A stretch of 64,000 nt of DNA from assembly GCF_902728265.1 (NCBI RefSeq), contig NZ_CACVBR010000017.1, positions 1 to 64,000 of the forward strand, read 5' to 3'. Positions within the stretch are counted from its first letter, which is position 1. The number at the start of each line of letters is the position of its first letter. The notes beneath the pieces are model-generated. The model made no database searches, was not told where the DNA came from, and saw only the letters and a list, made by a program, of their open reading frames with translations. The stretch comes from Chryseobacterium potabilaquae. GTDB lineage: Bacteria > Bacteroidota > Bacteroidia > Flavobacteriales > Weeksellaceae. Position numbers and translations under genes: made by a program. Below, in pieces: positions 1 through 8,722 of this stretch.

Positions 1-109
1 TGTCAATCATAACTATGTAATGGTTAAAAATAATAAAAAGTGAGTTCCGAAAAATTTCTTGAGCTGTAAGAGCTCTAAATTTTCCAGAATAACTTTTTAA
101 CTTACACAG

Positions 110-1477
110 TTAGTGAGACACTACCGTTTTAGGTGCTTTTCCTTTTTCAAAAATAAACATCCCATTTTCTAATAATCCTGACGGCGACTTTCCAGATGTA
201 GGCAATAGAAATGCACCATCCGGATTCCAAAGAGATTCATCCCATCGGCTATCTCCTAAAGTAGCTCTGTACCAATCTTTTGGATTGAAAGGACTACTTA
301 CTTCATCATCTTCAATAGTCATATATTTTGATTTATACTCTTTATTTCCTCCATCCATCCAAGTAGATGTATAATTACTTCTACGCAAAAAGGCATATAC
401 TTTTGCATCTACATGTTCTGCTAACTTTTGAGCTAAACTCTCTTCAGGCTTTACTAATTTTATGGTTTCTGAATCATATTTATATCCCGGATTAGCAGTT
501 ACTACTCTCCCATCACTATTTCCTGTTCTACATGCATAAGAATATATTACCGGATGCTCCATGAAAGATTCTTTATTAAGCTGCGTCACATGTGATAATT
601 TAAATCTCTGAGCTTCTTCATTTTTCCCGTCCAATCCAAAATCCAAAACACTAGGTAATCCATGTGAAAATATTTTTATTACCCCTATTTTCTGTTTACT
701 TCTATTAATCGTTTTGTCACCATTATTTATATAATTAACTAATTCACTTACTGTATTTATGGGTTTAAAGTATATATTCTTATTTAATTTTTTTGCATCT
801 CTTTTGATAATACTGAGTTGCATTTCAGTAAATTTATCTTTGAAGATAAGAATATTAGCATGTTTATGTTTTTTATAATTCTCCCGTATTTCTCTAACAG
901 CTTGGGCCGGAAACATGAGTTTATTACCATACGATTCAGAATGTTGCTCAGTTCCTACAATAATTAATACTTCGCCTTGTTCAATTTCAACCCCAACACT
1001 TACATTCTCATTAGGAGCTTTAAAAAAAGCATACAACTGTAACTTGGAAGAATTATTATTTTCCAGAACTTTATGAGTAATCTCTTTAAATCCTTTACAG
1101 GAAACTTGCGCTAATTCTTTCATTGCCTCATCATCATACTTAACTCCCCATCTTAGATTCTGCAGTTCTTCTTTTTTAGGTTCTCGGTTGAACTGAATAG
1201 CTTTATAGGTATACCATTTGTTTTTCTCAACAACTTCTACCTTCTTGTTGTTTTCATCAAAAGGACCCTCAATTTTTAAGACTCTTAGCTCCAATGGTAC
1301 CTGTCTTTCTCTATTTATCTGATAGTTGACTCCACCATTTTTACCATTCTGAAAAAATTGTCCTCCTACAACATTTTTAGTGCGTTTACTTTCTTGAAGG
1401 ATCTGACCATTTGCATTGCCTGTGATATTTTTGGCAATGATGGTAATACGACCTTTATTTTTTTCCTGCTCAGCCAT
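110..1477 (-). CDS. Candidate T6SS effector with a caspase-fold-like His/Cys dyad
   Basis: 455-aa protein with no signal peptide or membrane segment. It starts 11 nt after the vgrG stop codon on the same strand, the usual place for VgrG-linked cargo. Residues about 1-165 resemble an N-terminal region I recall from Bacteroidetes T6SS cargo (KIEGPFDENNKKV, then a WYTYKA block). The rest has the spacing of clan CD cysteine peptidases: a hydrophobic strand ending in His-Gly (IGVIKIFSHG, His272), then a second hydrophobic strand ending in Ala-Cys (PVIYSYACRTG, Cys316). A polar C-terminal tail follows from about residue 365. The family link is my inference from this pattern. It could instead be a structural adaptor or a degenerate fold. 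No immunity gene is visible; only 109 nt remain to the window edge, with a possible ATG at position 10 on the minus strand. Confidence 0.55.
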   Translation of the reverse strand: MAEQEKNKGRITIIAKNITGNANGQILQESKRTKNVVGGQFFQNGKNGGVNYQINRERQVPLELRVLKIEGPFDENNKKVEVVEKNKWYTYKAIQFNREPKKEELQNLRWGVKYDDEAMKELAQVSCKGFKEITHKVLENNNSSKLQLYAFFKAPNENVSVGVEIEQGEVLIIVGTEQHSESYGNKLMFPAQAVREIRENYKKHKHANILIFKDKFTEMQLSIIKRDAKKLNKNIYFKPINTVSELVNYINNGDKTINRSKQKIGVIKIFSHGLPSVLDFGLDGKNEEAQRFKLSHVTQLNKESFMEHPVIYSYACRTGNSDGRVVTANPGYKYDSETIKLVKPEESLAQKLAEHVDAKVYAFLRRSNYTSTWMDGGNKEYKSKYMTIEDDEVSSPFNPKDWYRATLGDSRWDESLWNPDGAFLLPTSGKSPSGLLENGMFIFEKGKAPKTVVSH

Positions 1478-1488
1478 CTTCTCAAATT

Positions 1489-3417
1489 TTATGCACTATG
1501 TCCTTTTTCTCCCGATAAATTATGAATTGTTTCCTCACTGTTTTGTATATGATCTTTTCCTGCTACAGTATCAATATTTTCTCGGGCACTTGTATGAATG
1601 TCATCGGCTTCGTATCGATAATTTTCACTAGCTATTTTAAATATATTGGTAGCATTCAGACTATAATCCAATGTAGCACTCTGCCATATATTAGCTCCCG
1701 CTGTTTGAGTAATATTCATACCGACTGTATTACTTTTATTAATCCCTACGGTCGTATTCATGCTTTCCCTTACATTGATATTCATATTTTTACAATTAAG
1801 AGTCATAGTCTCAGGAGCTGTTATCGAAATATTACGTCCCGCCGTATCAAGATGAATTTCATTACCTGATTTATCTGTAATAATAATACTCTCATCTTCT
1901 GTAAAAACAATCCTATGACCACTTCTTGTCTGAATCGATTTCACTCGATTGTCCAATCCTCCACCTAATCCTATACCTCCATGAAACATTCCTCCCATAA
2001 CAAAAGGTCGATCCGGATGACTGTGCACAAAGTTTACCATAACCTGATCTCCTACTTCAGGAATAGCCACGTATCCTCTATTCTGAATAACCTGATCTGT
2101 TCCTCCCGCATCTGGGCTCATTACTCGAATGAAATGAGTCACCTCTGCTTCTTGCCAATCAAATCTCACTTGTACTCTTCCCTGAGCTTCAGGATCGACA
2201 TTAGATACAACAGTAGCCAATTGGGGTTCTGCTTTAGGTAAAATATAGTCAGATGGAGGTAAGAAACCTGTATCAGAAGCTATCCCTTCAAAACTCCCTG
2301 TATAATGCCCAAGAGTATCAATATCGTGAACTGCTTCCATTATCATAATTTTCGTAAAATATGATGTATCATTTGAGTCTGTTTTTCTCATTTGAATATC
2401 AGCAATACAACCTGGATATAAAAAAGGAATCGTTGTATTTCCAGATACCGAAAATACTTGAACCGATGCACTTCCCGATGCACTCTTTTGAGAGTATTCA
2501 ACATCTAAGTGGGTCGATGCTTTTATAGGAGCAACTTGAAGTGATGGGGTCTTATAAATCTTTTCATTATGTTCATAAGCCACCTTTGCTAACTCCCCAA
2601 TATGCTGAATAGGAGTAGTTCCTGATATTAACTTTTCATTCTTGCTACTACTATAGCTATAATATTGAGGCTTGGTATGAACAGCTTTAAGCTCTACTTT
2701 TATATCATTAACACTACTCCCATACGTAATTTGTATAGGGGTATTTTGCTGAGGAAGCTTCCCAAAATGCAGCACTTCTCCATCATAATAAAATTGTTCT
2801 CCATATGCTTCTGCCATTCTAACTAAATAATTATAATGAGTCTCATTATATTGACAACTATACATAATCTGAGAAAAATCATTCGTATCAATTCTTATAT
2901 CAAAGCGACTGTTATCAATTCCTTGCTGTATTACTTCTTTAGCTATAATACCCATATTCACCGGCTGATCCCCTCCAAAACTCTGAATATGAGAAGCTCC
3001 ATCCAATAAAATAGTTGGACTATGACCTGAAAGAATAATATTACCTAAACTCATTTTTTCCTGACTGAAAGAAATCCCTGTGATAATCCCAACAAAAGTT
3101 CTTTCGGGGCTCTCTTGAATATCTTTATAAGAAATAATCGCTGTAAGGCGCTTTCCCAAAAGCGTATTTACTTCTTCAAGGGTATGAGTTTCTCGACCTC
3201 CTAATGCATCATTAGGTAAAATAACCTGGAATTCATGATGCTGTTGAGTGTATTGTTTTAAATGAAAGTGTTTATAATGAGAAATGCTTTTTCCTTCAAT
3301 AACCAAAGACAGTTTTACTAAACGATTAATACCTGTAAGATAGTTCTCTGAAATTCTTTTTGCATTTTGTACAGGACTAAAAGATTCTCCTCTTGAGTTG
3401 TTAGGAGTTGTTGACAT
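1489..3417 (-). CDS. vgrG: Type VI secretion system spike protein VgrG (TssI)
   Basis: 642-aa VgrG, the trimeric spike at the tip of the T6SS tube. Residues about 40-370 match the gp27-like (phage GPD) part, with the characteristic YNETHYNYLVRMAEAYGEQF stretch near residue 200. Residues about 400-480 form the gp5-like OB-fold (GRVQVRFDWQ, then VGDQVMVNFVHSHPDRPFVMG). A beta-helix-like repetitive region (NINVRESMNTTVGINKSNTVG) follows to about residue 610. There is no C-terminal toxin extension, so the effector is probably carried by the next gene, which begins 11 nt downstream. tssD lies upstream on the same strand, but a 160-nt gap with a terminator separates them. Confidence 0.95.
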   Translation of the reverse strand: MSTTPNNSRGESFSPVQNAKRISENYLTGINRLVKLSLVIEGKSISHYKHFHLKQYTQQHHEFQVILPNDALGGRETHTLEEVNTLLGKRLTAIISYKDIQESPERTFVGIITGISFSQEKMSLGNIILSGHSPTILLDGASHIQSFGGDQPVNMGIIAKEVIQQGIDNSRFDIRIDTNDFSQIMYSCQYNETHYNYLVRMAEAYGEQFYYDGEVLHFGKLPQQNTPIQITYGSSVNDIKVELKAVHTKPQYYSYSSSKNEKLISGTTPIQHIGELAKVAYEHNEKIYKTPSLQVAPIKASTHLDVEYSQKSASGSASVQVFSVSGNTTIPFLYPGCIADIQMRKTDSNDTSYFTKIMIMEAVHDIDTLGHYTGSFEGIASDTGFLPPSDYILPKAEPQLATVVSNVDPEAQGRVQVRFDWQEAEVTHFIRVMSPDAGGTDQVIQNRGYVAIPEVGDQVMVNFVHSHPDRPFVMGGMFHGGIGLGGGLDNRVKSIQTRSGHRIVFTEDESIIITDKSGNEIHLDTAGRNISITAPETMTLNCKNMNINVRESMNTTVGINKSNTVGMNITQTAGANIWQSATLDYSLNATNIFKIASENYRYEADDIHTSARENIDTVAGKDHIQNSEETIHNLSGEKGHSA

Positions 3418-3525
3418 AATTTTATGATTGTGTTTTTAAGAATAAAAGTATACAAAACTTTTTTAATTTAAGTCTTGATATTTGACAGAATCTTTATTAT
3501 AACAATAAGATACATGTCAGACAAA

Positions 3526-3556
3526 AAAGACCGCCTTAAAGGGACAGTCTTCTTTT
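3526..3556 (-). terminator. Terminator after tssD
   Basis: Imperfect hairpin. On the minus strand AAGACTGTCCC pairs with GGCGGTCTT and is followed by a T run, just past the tssD stop. It probably lets tssD be made in excess over vgrG. Confidence 0.6.
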
Positions 3557-3577
3557 ATGAATTGTACTATGCATATT

Positions 3578-3982
3578 CTAGCTGGATGGCCATAGACCTT
3601 CATAAATAGAATTACCATAGTGGATTTGTTCCGCACTAATTACAAAACTGATCAACATGCTATTTTCACCAACCGCATCAAAATCTACTTCGTGTTGAAT
3701 TACATAACCGTTTTCCCAGCTTAAAGTAATCAACGTTCCCTCTTCATGTGATTTGTTAAATGTTATTTCTCCGGCAGTCGGTTTATATTTCCCATTTAAT
3801 AAACTCTCTAAAATATCTGATTTTTCAGTAGCTTCTACCGTAACTTTAATAATAGCATTTGAAGGATCAGAAGCAACCCTACCCGATACATCAGTAGATC
3901 TAGATACACTATAATTAAGTTTTAATAGTTTCTGACCTTCTCCTCCATTGAATTTTAAGATTCCTCTTGAGTTTGCTGCCAT
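3578..3982 (-). CDS. tssD: Type VI secretion tube protein TssD (Hcp family)
   Basis: 134-aa protein of the Bacteroidetes Hcp-like family, which forms the stacked hexameric tube of the T6SS. Recognised from MAANSRGILKFNGGEGQKLL at the N-terminus, the central TFNKSHEEGTLITLSWENG-type beta strands and the C-terminal YEGLWPSS-like end. It has no signal peptide, as expected for a cytoplasmic tube subunit. The gene stands alone, with its own terminator and a roughly 230-nt upstream gap, and precedes vgrG on the same strand. No sheath or baseplate genes are in the window, so this is either an orphan tssD-vgrG island or one edge of the main cluster. Chromosomes of this group often carry several tssD paralogues. 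Confidence 0.9.
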   Translation of the reverse strand: MAANSRGILKFNGGEGQKLLKLNYSVSRSTDVSGRVASDPSNAIIKVTVEATEKSDILESLLNGKYKPTAGEITFNKSHEEGTLITLSWENGYVIQHEVDFDAVGENSMLISFVISAEQIHYGNSIYEGLWPSS

Positions 3983-4154
3983 AATTTGTAAATTTTAATC
4001 GTTAATAATAATTATTTGAGGCGGCAAATATATATATCATGTACTAATCTAAAAAATTTCTCATGCCTGATTTTAGATTATGTAGTAATTCTACGATCAT
4101 TGAAAAATAAGACTCATCATATAGCCTATTCCTTTTCGATTTCCTCCAATAAGC

Positions 4155-4188
4155 AAATAAAAAAGACCGCAAAAACTGCGATCTTTTA
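4155..4188 (-). terminator. Terminator after the CCC-motif membrane protein gene
   Basis: Arms 4161-4171 and 4177-4187 pair with one wobble (AAAAGACCGCA with TGCGATCTTTT). A T run follows on the minus strand. Confidence 0.7.
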
Positions 4189-4208
4189 ATGAGATTATCT
4201 TCTAATTT

Positions 4209-4541
4209 TTATTTCCCTGTTAATTCTTTTATTCTTTCCTGCATCAATTGAGGGTCTTTCATCGCATCCCAACCTATAAAAGAAAGTGCAAAGATTAAAT
4301 ATGCTATATATAGCACACTAATTACAATTCCAATGATTCCCAAGATTCTTCCTGTACTTAAATTACTATAATTAGAATACATAGAAGGATTTTGTTTATA
4401 TAGCTCATTATCTTTTTTGTAAAGAACAAGTGCTATAATCCCGGCAACAACTCCCGGAATTCCGTAACAACAGCAACCTACGATAGAGACAATCCCTAAG
4501 ATTAAAACAGCTGTTGCATTGGGTAATTTTTGTTGATCCAT
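4209..4541 (-). CDS. CCC-motif membrane protein
   Basis: 110-aa protein with two hydrophobic segments (about residues 10-42 and 62-92). A triple cysteine sits in the first (IVGCCCYGIPGVVAG), which identifies the small Bacteroidetes 'CCC motif membrane protein' family. Its function is unknown; the layout resembles DUF4190-like two-helix proteins. It follows the DUF2752 gene by 35 nt and ends in a hairpin terminator, so it is probably the last gene of a namA-DUF2752-CCC transcript. The same DUF2752/CCC pairing is, to my recollection, common in flavobacteria. Confidence 0.75.
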   Translation of the reverse strand: MDQQKLPNATAVLILGIVSIVGCCCYGIPGVVAGIIALVLYKKDNELYKQNPSMYSNYSNLSTGRILGIIGIVISVLYIAYLIFALSFIGWDAMKDPQLMQERIKELTGK

Positions 4542-4576
4542 AGTTATTAGTTTTTAAATTATTGTGTTTATATATA

Positions 4577-4858
4577 CTAAAAGAAATGTTTGTAAAAATA
4601 GGAAATTACCATGATAACAGAATTAATAATTGCTAAGAAAATCAACCCATTACCATAATTTCTTTTTTTATCTACAAAATTTATAATTACTAACGTAAAA
4701 AACAACAACAAAGTATATACAGCCGGAAACATATGAAAAGCCTCCGTAAATTTCCCCTCAAACACCATTACAATAGCTCTCTGCGTACCACAACCAAAAC
4801 ATTCTATTCCCAAAAATTTTTTACTGGGGCAGGATAACATAAAATCTTCAATCTTCAT
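4577..4858 (-). CDS. DUF2752 family membrane protein
   Basis: 93-aa protein. The N-terminus carries the family signature CPSKKFLGIECFGCGTQRA, with three closely spaced cysteines, followed by two hydrophobic stretches (about 43-60 and 70-90). DUF2752 proteins are small membrane proteins of unknown function, and the cysteines could bind a metal or form disulfides. The gene starts 24 nt after the namA stop and precedes the CCC-motif gene by 35 nt, which suggests one operon. Confidence 0.85.
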   Translation of the reverse strand: MKIEDFMLSCPSKKFLGIECFGCGTQRAIVMVFEGKFTEAFHMFPAVYTLLLFFTLVIINFVDKKRNYGNGLIFLAIINSVIMVISYFYKHFF

Positions 4859-4881
4859 ACTGAGTTTTTAGCATTATAAAA

Positions 4882-5934
4882 TTAAGAAGAAATTTTGGCT
4901 CTATCATACTGACTCGGAAAAAAGCAGTTCTCTTTTTCATTCAATGCTCCTTGGATAGCTATGTAGGGATTTCTTAAAATTTCTCTCGCCACCAATATCA
5001 AATCGGCTTCTCCTTTTTGAAGAATTTCTTCTGCCTGTTCTATTTTGGTGATCAATCCAACTGTTCCTGTTTTTATATTGACTTCATTTCTGATTTTTGA
5101 AGAAAGCGGAACCTGATATCCATCAAAAACCGGAATTTTAACCCCATGAATATTTCCTCCACTAGAAACATCAACCAAATCCACCCCATGAGTTTTTAAT
5201 ATTCTCGCTAATTCCACACTATTTTCAAGATTCCATCCATTTTCTGCATATTCTGTTCCGGAAATCCGTACAAATAATGCCACATTTTCATCAAGTTCCT
5301 TATTAACAGAATCTACAATTTCCAATAAAAACCGTATTCTATTTTCAAAACTTCCTCCATATTCATCTGTTCTTATATTTGATAGAGGAGATAGAAACTG
5401 ATGAACCAAATATCCATGGGCAGCATGAATTTCAATCACATCAAAACCTGCTTTTATTGCTCGTTTTGCTGCTTCCTTAAAATATTGAACAATGTCCTTA
5501 ATTTCATCAATATTTAATACATGAGGAATTCTCTCCGTAGGATGATAAGGTATAGGGCTTGGCGCTACCGTTTCCCAGCCTTCTTCAACTGAAATTTGAA
5601 TATTATTCCACGTAGATCCTTTTCTTCCTGCATGAGCAAGCTGAATCCCTATTTTACTATCGGATCTTTTATGAACAAATTCAACAATTTTTTGTAATTC
5701 TCTTGCTTGTGCATCATTCCAAATTCCCATGCAATGATTGGTAATTCTTCCACGAGGCTCAACTCCGGTTGCTTCAATAATTAATAATCCTGTTCCTCCT
5801 TGTGACCTACTTCCGTAATGTACAAAATGAAAATCATTGGCAAGTCCTTCTTCGCATGAATACATACACATGGGAGACATTACCCATCTATTTTTTAGCT
5901 CAACGTTTCTAAATTTGATCGACGTATATAACAT
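4882..5934 (-). CDS. namA: NADPH dehydrogenase / ene-reductase of the old yellow enzyme family (YqjM type)
   Basis: 350-aa FMN-dependent TIM barrel that reduces activated C=C bonds of enones and similar electrophiles with NADPH. The thermophilic-like/YqjM subclass is indicated by the PMCMYS motif near residue 23, whose Cys tunes the flavin. The substrate-binding pair IEIHAAHGYLVHQFLSP lies near residue 170, followed by NIRTDEYGGS. The phosphate-binding end LILVAREILRNP lies near residue 320. Length is typical for the family. It is probably first in an operon with the two small membrane proteins downstream, and is divergent from cdd across an 89-nt spacer. Confidence 0.93.
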   Translation of the reverse strand: MLYTSIKFRNVELKNRWVMSPMCMYSCEEGLANDFHFVHYGSRSQGGTGLLIIEATGVEPRGRITNHCMGIWNDAQARELQKIVEFVHKRSDSKIGIQLAHAGRKGSTWNNIQISVEEGWETVAPSPIPYHPTERIPHVLNIDEIKDIVQYFKEAAKRAIKAGFDVIEIHAAHGYLVHQFLSPLSNIRTDEYGGSFENRIRFLLEIVDSVNKELDENVALFVRISGTEYAENGWNLENSVELARILKTHGVDLVDVSSGGNIHGVKIPVFDGYQVPLSSKIRNEVNIKTGTVGLITKIEQAEEILQKGEADLILVAREILRNPYIAIQGALNEKENCFFPSQYDRAKISS

Positions 5935-5966
5935 ATTTTGATTGTATATGGTAAGAATTAAAAATA

Positions 5967-5997
5967 TTGCCTACGTTAGTAAAAAAGGTTAATTTTA
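5967..5997 (+). promoter_or_regulatory. Probable promoter of cdd
   Basis: TTG at 5967-5969, a 20-nt spacer, then TAATTTTA at 5990-5997. This is one base off the flavobacterial TAnnTTTG element and lies 26 nt before the cdd start. Confidence 0.55.
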
Positions 5998-6023
5998 TCC
6001 CCCTTTTTTAATCTCAACAATAT

Positions 6024-6506
6024 ATGAAAAAAGAAATTCAATTAGGTTACGAATACTTTAAAAATAGTACTGAACTTAATGATATTGAAAAAAAATTATT
6101 TGAAAAAGCAAAATTGGCTCGTGAAAATGCCTACGCTCCTTATTCACAATTTTTAGTAGGTTGTTCCATACTTTTGGAAAATGGAGAAATTTTTTCGGGT
6201 AACAATCAAGAAAATGCTGCTTTCCCTTCCGGCCTTTGTGCTGAAAGAACCACTTTATTTTGGGTTGCCGCTAACTTTCCCAATATGAAAATAAAAAAAA
6301 TATTCGTAATAGGCGGTCCTCGAGAATCTTACGAGAAAACACCTCCCATTCCCCCATGCGGAGCTTGTCGACAAAGCATCATAGAGTATGAAACTAAACA
6401 GCATGAAGATATAGACCTTTATTTTTCAAGCATGAATGAGGAAGTAATTAAAATACAAGCTATCAAAGACTTACTCCCTTTTTATTTTGATGCTACGTTT
6501 CTGTAA
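6024..6506 (+). CDS. cdd: Cytidine deaminase
   Basis: 160-aa zinc hydrolase that converts (deoxy)cytidine to (deoxy)uridine in pyrimidine salvage. It carries the zinc and proton-shuttle motif LCAERTTL (Cys and catalytic Glu) near residue 73 and PPCGACRQ near residue 111. The three cysteine ligands indicate the small homotetrameric class. The substrate-binding N-E stretch is seen in NNQENAAFPSG. Length is slightly above the usual 130-150 aa because of an N-terminal extension of about 25 residues. It is transcribed alone, divergently from namA. Confidence 0.95.
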   Translation: MKKEIQLGYEYFKNSTELNDIEKKLFEKAKLARENAYAPYSQFLVGCSILLENGEIFSGNNQENAAFPSGLCAERTTLFWVAANFPNMKIKKIFVIGGPRESYEKTPPIPPCGACRQSIIEYETKQHEDIDLYFSSMNEEVIKIQAIKDLLPFYFDATFL

Positions 6507-6649
6507 ACTACAAAAAAGACACAAGTGAATAAATAAATTAATTCCACAATTTACTTTAAAAAAATAAATACAATACCAAAAATAAAAGTAAAATATAAAT
6601 ATCAATTTTGTATTGTTTTCATTTTTTCATGATTACACCCCTATCTTTT

Positions 6650-6679
6650 TTGCTTTTTATATTAATAAATTTATCTTTG
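6650..6679 (+). promoter_or_regulatory. Promoter of the cobalamin-riboswitch operon
   Basis: TTG at 6650-6652, a 19-nt spacer, then a perfect TATCTTTG at 6672-6679. Transcription would start about 6686, immediately before the riboswitch. Confidence 0.75.
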
Positions 6680-6689
6680 TAAAAATTTT

Positions 6690-6836
6690 GGTTTCCAATA
6701 GATTTGGAATTAATAGGGAATTGGGTGAAAATCCCAAACTGTCCCCGCAACTGTAAATCGCAATTAAAGTTTCTACGAAAATACCACTGTGAAAATGGGA
6801 AGGTGTAGAAAGCGAAAGTCAGGAGACCTGCCAAAT
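6690..6836 (+). promoter_or_regulatory. Cobalamin (AdoCbl) riboswitch
   Basis: The leader shows the conserved blocks of the cobalamin aptamer in order: GGTGAAAATCCC (6724-6735), CTGTCCCCGCAACTGTAA (6739-6756), ACCACTGTGAAAATGGGAAG (6783-6802) and the B12 box with GTCAGGAGACCTGCC (6818-6832). It ends about 45 nt before the receptor start codon, so high intracellular B12 should turn off expression of the receptor and the propeller lipoprotein. Confidence 0.95.
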
Positions 6837-6881
6837 TTTATAATCAAAAAAATATTGCTTTCGGAGGAAAGGCAAAATATA

Positions 6882-8708
6882 ATGAATATAAAAAGACCTT
6901 TAGTACTACTTTTATTATCCTATACTCTCTTTCTTTCTGCCCAAGAGAAAGTTATAGATACCATTTACTTATTTGACAACCAGATGAAGAAGGTAAAGCT
7001 TTTTCATAATGTTACAAGTATCAGTCCTAATGATGTAGAAAAAAACTCAACCAATTTATCCGAGCTTTTACGTTTCCAAACTTCTGTCTATATCAAAGAA
7101 AATGGACGGGGTGCCGTTTCTTCTCCATCCTTTAGAGGTACTCTAGCGGGTCATACAGCATTTGTGTGGAACGGAATTAATATTAATTCCAATTTTTTAG
7201 GTCAGGGTGATATCAATAATATTCCATTATTTGGATATGATCAGTTGGAAATAAAAGCAGGTGGAGGAAGTGTTATTTATGGAAGCTCAGCCATTGGAGG
7301 AAGTATCCATCTCAACAATACTTTGGATTTTAATAAAGGCTTTGAAGGTTCAATATATTCAGAAGCAGCCTCATTTGGCACTTATAATAATTTCGTTAAA
7401 ACATCTTTTAGCAATGATAAATTCAGTATTAAAGTTTCTGGAAATCATTCTATAAGCCAAAATAATTACGAAGTTAAAGAAAAGGAATACATCAATAGAA
7501 ACGGAAGATATTATAATACTGTAATCAATATCGGAACTTCCTACAAAATTGCTCCTCATCAAACCCTATCTTGGCAAAATCAAATTTATGATGCTTCACA
7601 ATACTATCCTATTTTTGTAGAAAACGGAAATAAAACTAAATACAACTCACAAACATTAAGAAATTTAATTTCTTGGGATATTAATAAAAGTAAACTTTCT
7701 AATAGCTTAAAAGCAGCTTATACCGAAGATAATTTCCAATATTTTGGAGATATTGATCAACCCAGAACAAGTGGTGCTACGGGAAAAAATTATATTATTA
7801 AAAATGATTTCAGCTACTTTTTGACTCCCAAAATAAATGTTAATGCTATTGGTGAATTTCAGGTGAATAAAGGAGAAGGATATCAATCGGGTATTGGAAA
7901 TATCAGCAGAAATATAGGTTCGGTAGCTGGTTTGCTAAGATACTTCACGACAAAAGACATTTATTTCGAAGCGGGAATAAAAAAAGATTTTATTGAAGAT
8001 ATTAGTTCACCTCTTCTATTTTCTTTTTCAGGGAAGTGGCATGCCAAAAAATGGTATAACCTAGGAATACATGTTTCGAGGAATTTCAAATTTCCTTCTT
8101 TTAATGATCTTTATTGGGACAAAGGAGGAAATAAAGATCTAAAGTCAGAAAGTTCTATCCAGGTCGATATGGATCATGAGTTTCATTTTGGTCATTTTAA
8201 AATTATTGTAAGTCCTTATTATATGGACATCAAGAATCTCATCAACTGGTTGCCTACACCTTATGGATATTGGGCAGCTTTCAATACAACCAGCGCAGAG
8301 TCTTATGGCTTAGAGTCCCAACTTACTCTTAATAAACAATTTGGCAAACATAGATTTGCATTAAATGCAGGATATACCTATTCAAAATCAATTAATAAGT
8401 TAACTAAAAAACAATTGATGTATGTTCCTATTCACAGAATTTCAGGACATCTAGAGTATCAATACGATTTTTTGAAAATCTATGTTCAGGGATTATTTAA
8501 TGGATTAACTTATACCACAACAGATGAAAAAAAAGCAGATGCAATAGACCCTTATTTTGTACTCAATACAGGTATCTCTGCTACTTTATTAAAAAAATAT
8601 ACTTTAGGGATGAAAGTGAATAATATGACAAACATTGTCTACGAGACCGTAGCGTATTATCCTATGCCCAAAAGGAATTTCAGTGTTTTTGCTACAATAC
8701 ATTTTTAA
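6882..8708 (+). CDS. btuB: TonB-dependent outer-membrane cobalamin receptor (BtuB-like)
   Basis: 608-aa outer-membrane receptor that should import cobalamin or cobamides with TonB energy. Signal peptide MNIKRPLVLLLLSYTLFLSAQ. A plug domain follows (LSELLRFQTSVYIKENGRGA, then FRGTLAGHTAFVWNGI and VIYGSSAIGGSIHL). A 22-strand type barrel runs to an aromatic C-terminal residue (FSVFATIHF). The ATG at 6882 is chosen because it sits after a GGAGGAAA Shine-Dalgarno-like stretch and begins the signal peptide; the longer frame opens inside the riboswitch. The substrate is assigned from the riboswitch and the neighbouring BtuG-like gene, since receptor sequence alone would not settle it. No BtuF/C/D genes are nearby. 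Confidence 0.9.
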   Translation: MNIKRPLVLLLLSYTLFLSAQEKVIDTIYLFDNQMKKVKLFHNVTSISPNDVEKNSTNLSELLRFQTSVYIKENGRGAVSSPSFRGTLAGHTAFVWNGININSNFLGQGDINNIPLFGYDQLEIKAGGGSVIYGSSAIGGSIHLNNTLDFNKGFEGSIYSEAASFGTYNNFVKTSFSNDKFSIKVSGNHSISQNNYEVKEKEYINRNGRYYNTVINIGTSYKIAPHQTLSWQNQIYDASQYYPIFVENGNKTKYNSQTLRNLISWDINKSKLSNSLKAAYTEDNFQYFGDIDQPRTSGATGKNYIIKNDFSYFLTPKINVNAIGEFQVNKGEGYQSGIGNISRNIGSVAGLLRYFTTKDIYFEAGIKKDFIEDISSPLLFSFSGKWHAKKWYNLGIHVSRNFKFPSFNDLYWDKGGNKDLKSESSIQVDMDHEFHFGHFKIIVSPYYMDIKNLINWLPTPYGYWAAFNTTSAESYGLESQLTLNKQFGKHRFALNAGYTYSKSINKLTKKQLMYVPIHRISGHLEYQYDFLKIYVQGLFNGLTYTTTDEKKADAIDPYFVLNTGISATLLKKYTLGMKVNNMTNIVYETVAYYPMPKRNFSVFATIHF

Positions 8709-8722
8709 ACTAAAAAAATATC

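Noticed and set aside
1..109. Possible start of an immunity gene (minus-strand ATG at position 10)
   Set aside because: Only three codons are in the window, too little to support a feature.
6619..6834. 71-codon minus-strand frame across the leader of the btuB gene
   Set aside because: It lies over the cobalamin riboswitch and its promoter; the RNA structure explains the conserved sequence.
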